Positions 63,894 through 64,000 of a stretch of 64,000 bases of DNA are shown in pieces. Each line of letters starts with the position of its first letter. Within the stretch, counting starts at the first letter, position 1. A program made the position numbers and the translations under genes. Source of the stretch: Amborella trichopoda (taxonomy: Eukaryota; Streptophyta; Magnoliopsida; Amborellales; Amborellaceae). The stretch spans positions 1,972,718 to 2,036,717 of the forward strand of contig NW_006500031.1 in the NCBI RefSeq assembly GCF_000471905.2. Reading direction: 5' to 3'. Below the pieces are notes generated by a model, which was not told where the DNA came from, searched no databases, and saw only the letters and a list, made by a program, of their open reading frames with translations.

Positions 63894-64000
63894 CTTTCAA
63901 AAACAATGTCCTATGTGATGTCAGCCAATATCATGCTTCCCAATAAAGAAACCAACAAAGACATATGTACATACAGTTTGAATTTACATTGCAAGTAGCC

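Overview
This is plant nuclear DNA. The evidence is spliced genes with GT-AG introns from about 90 bp to 9 kb, plant-specific families (a RALF peptide hormone, an SBT-type subtilase), AT-rich intergenic sequence, and many short non-autonomous transposons. The long, transposon-filled introns suggest a large-genome flowering plant. The sequence alone does not fix the clade. A 464-bp run of N sits inside a GA microsatellite at about 33 kb.

Layout. 2.4-4.7 kb (+): an intronless subtilisin-like protease whose reading frame is broken by three single-base losses. 4.7-12.4 kb: repeats only, mostly copies of one 390-bp MITE. 12.8-13.2 kb (+): an intact RALF precursor. 13.2-21.8 kb: LINE debris, more copies of the same MITE and a hAT-type MITE. 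22.3-25.7 kb (+): a four-exon protein phosphatase 2C with a recognisable promoter. 28.1-43.8 kb (-): an eight-exon canopy/MSAP-like saposin-fold gene; its 9-kb first intron holds a decayed Ty1/copia element that has itself been hit by a hAT-like element, an L1-type LINE and another non-autonomous element. 45.8-61.1 kb (-): a fifteen-exon NOC4 ribosome-biogenesis gene. 63.45-63.89 kb (-): the last exon of a gene resembling the nuclear-speckle splicing regulator NSRP1 (DUF2040); the rest lies beyond the window.

I joined exons by hand at GT-AG sites. The PP2C (386 aa), canopy-like (179 aa) and NOC4 (613 aa) models close in frame through every junction with no internal stop. NOC4 and the canopy-like gene lie head to tail on the minus strand, 2 kb apart. 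Nothing suggests an operon-like functional grouping: the genes look like unrelated single-copy neighbours (ribosome assembly, ER saposin-like protein, splicing, signalling).

The most unusual content is in the repeats. One MITE family of 388-394 bp occurs about twelve times, five copies with recognisable 9-bp target duplications (Mutator-like). A second family has CAGTGTTTTAAA-type ends, 8-bp target duplications (hAT-like) and internal tRNA-like A/B boxes. Nested insertions give a readable order of events in several places. I found no convincing tRNA, rRNA or CRISPR feature.
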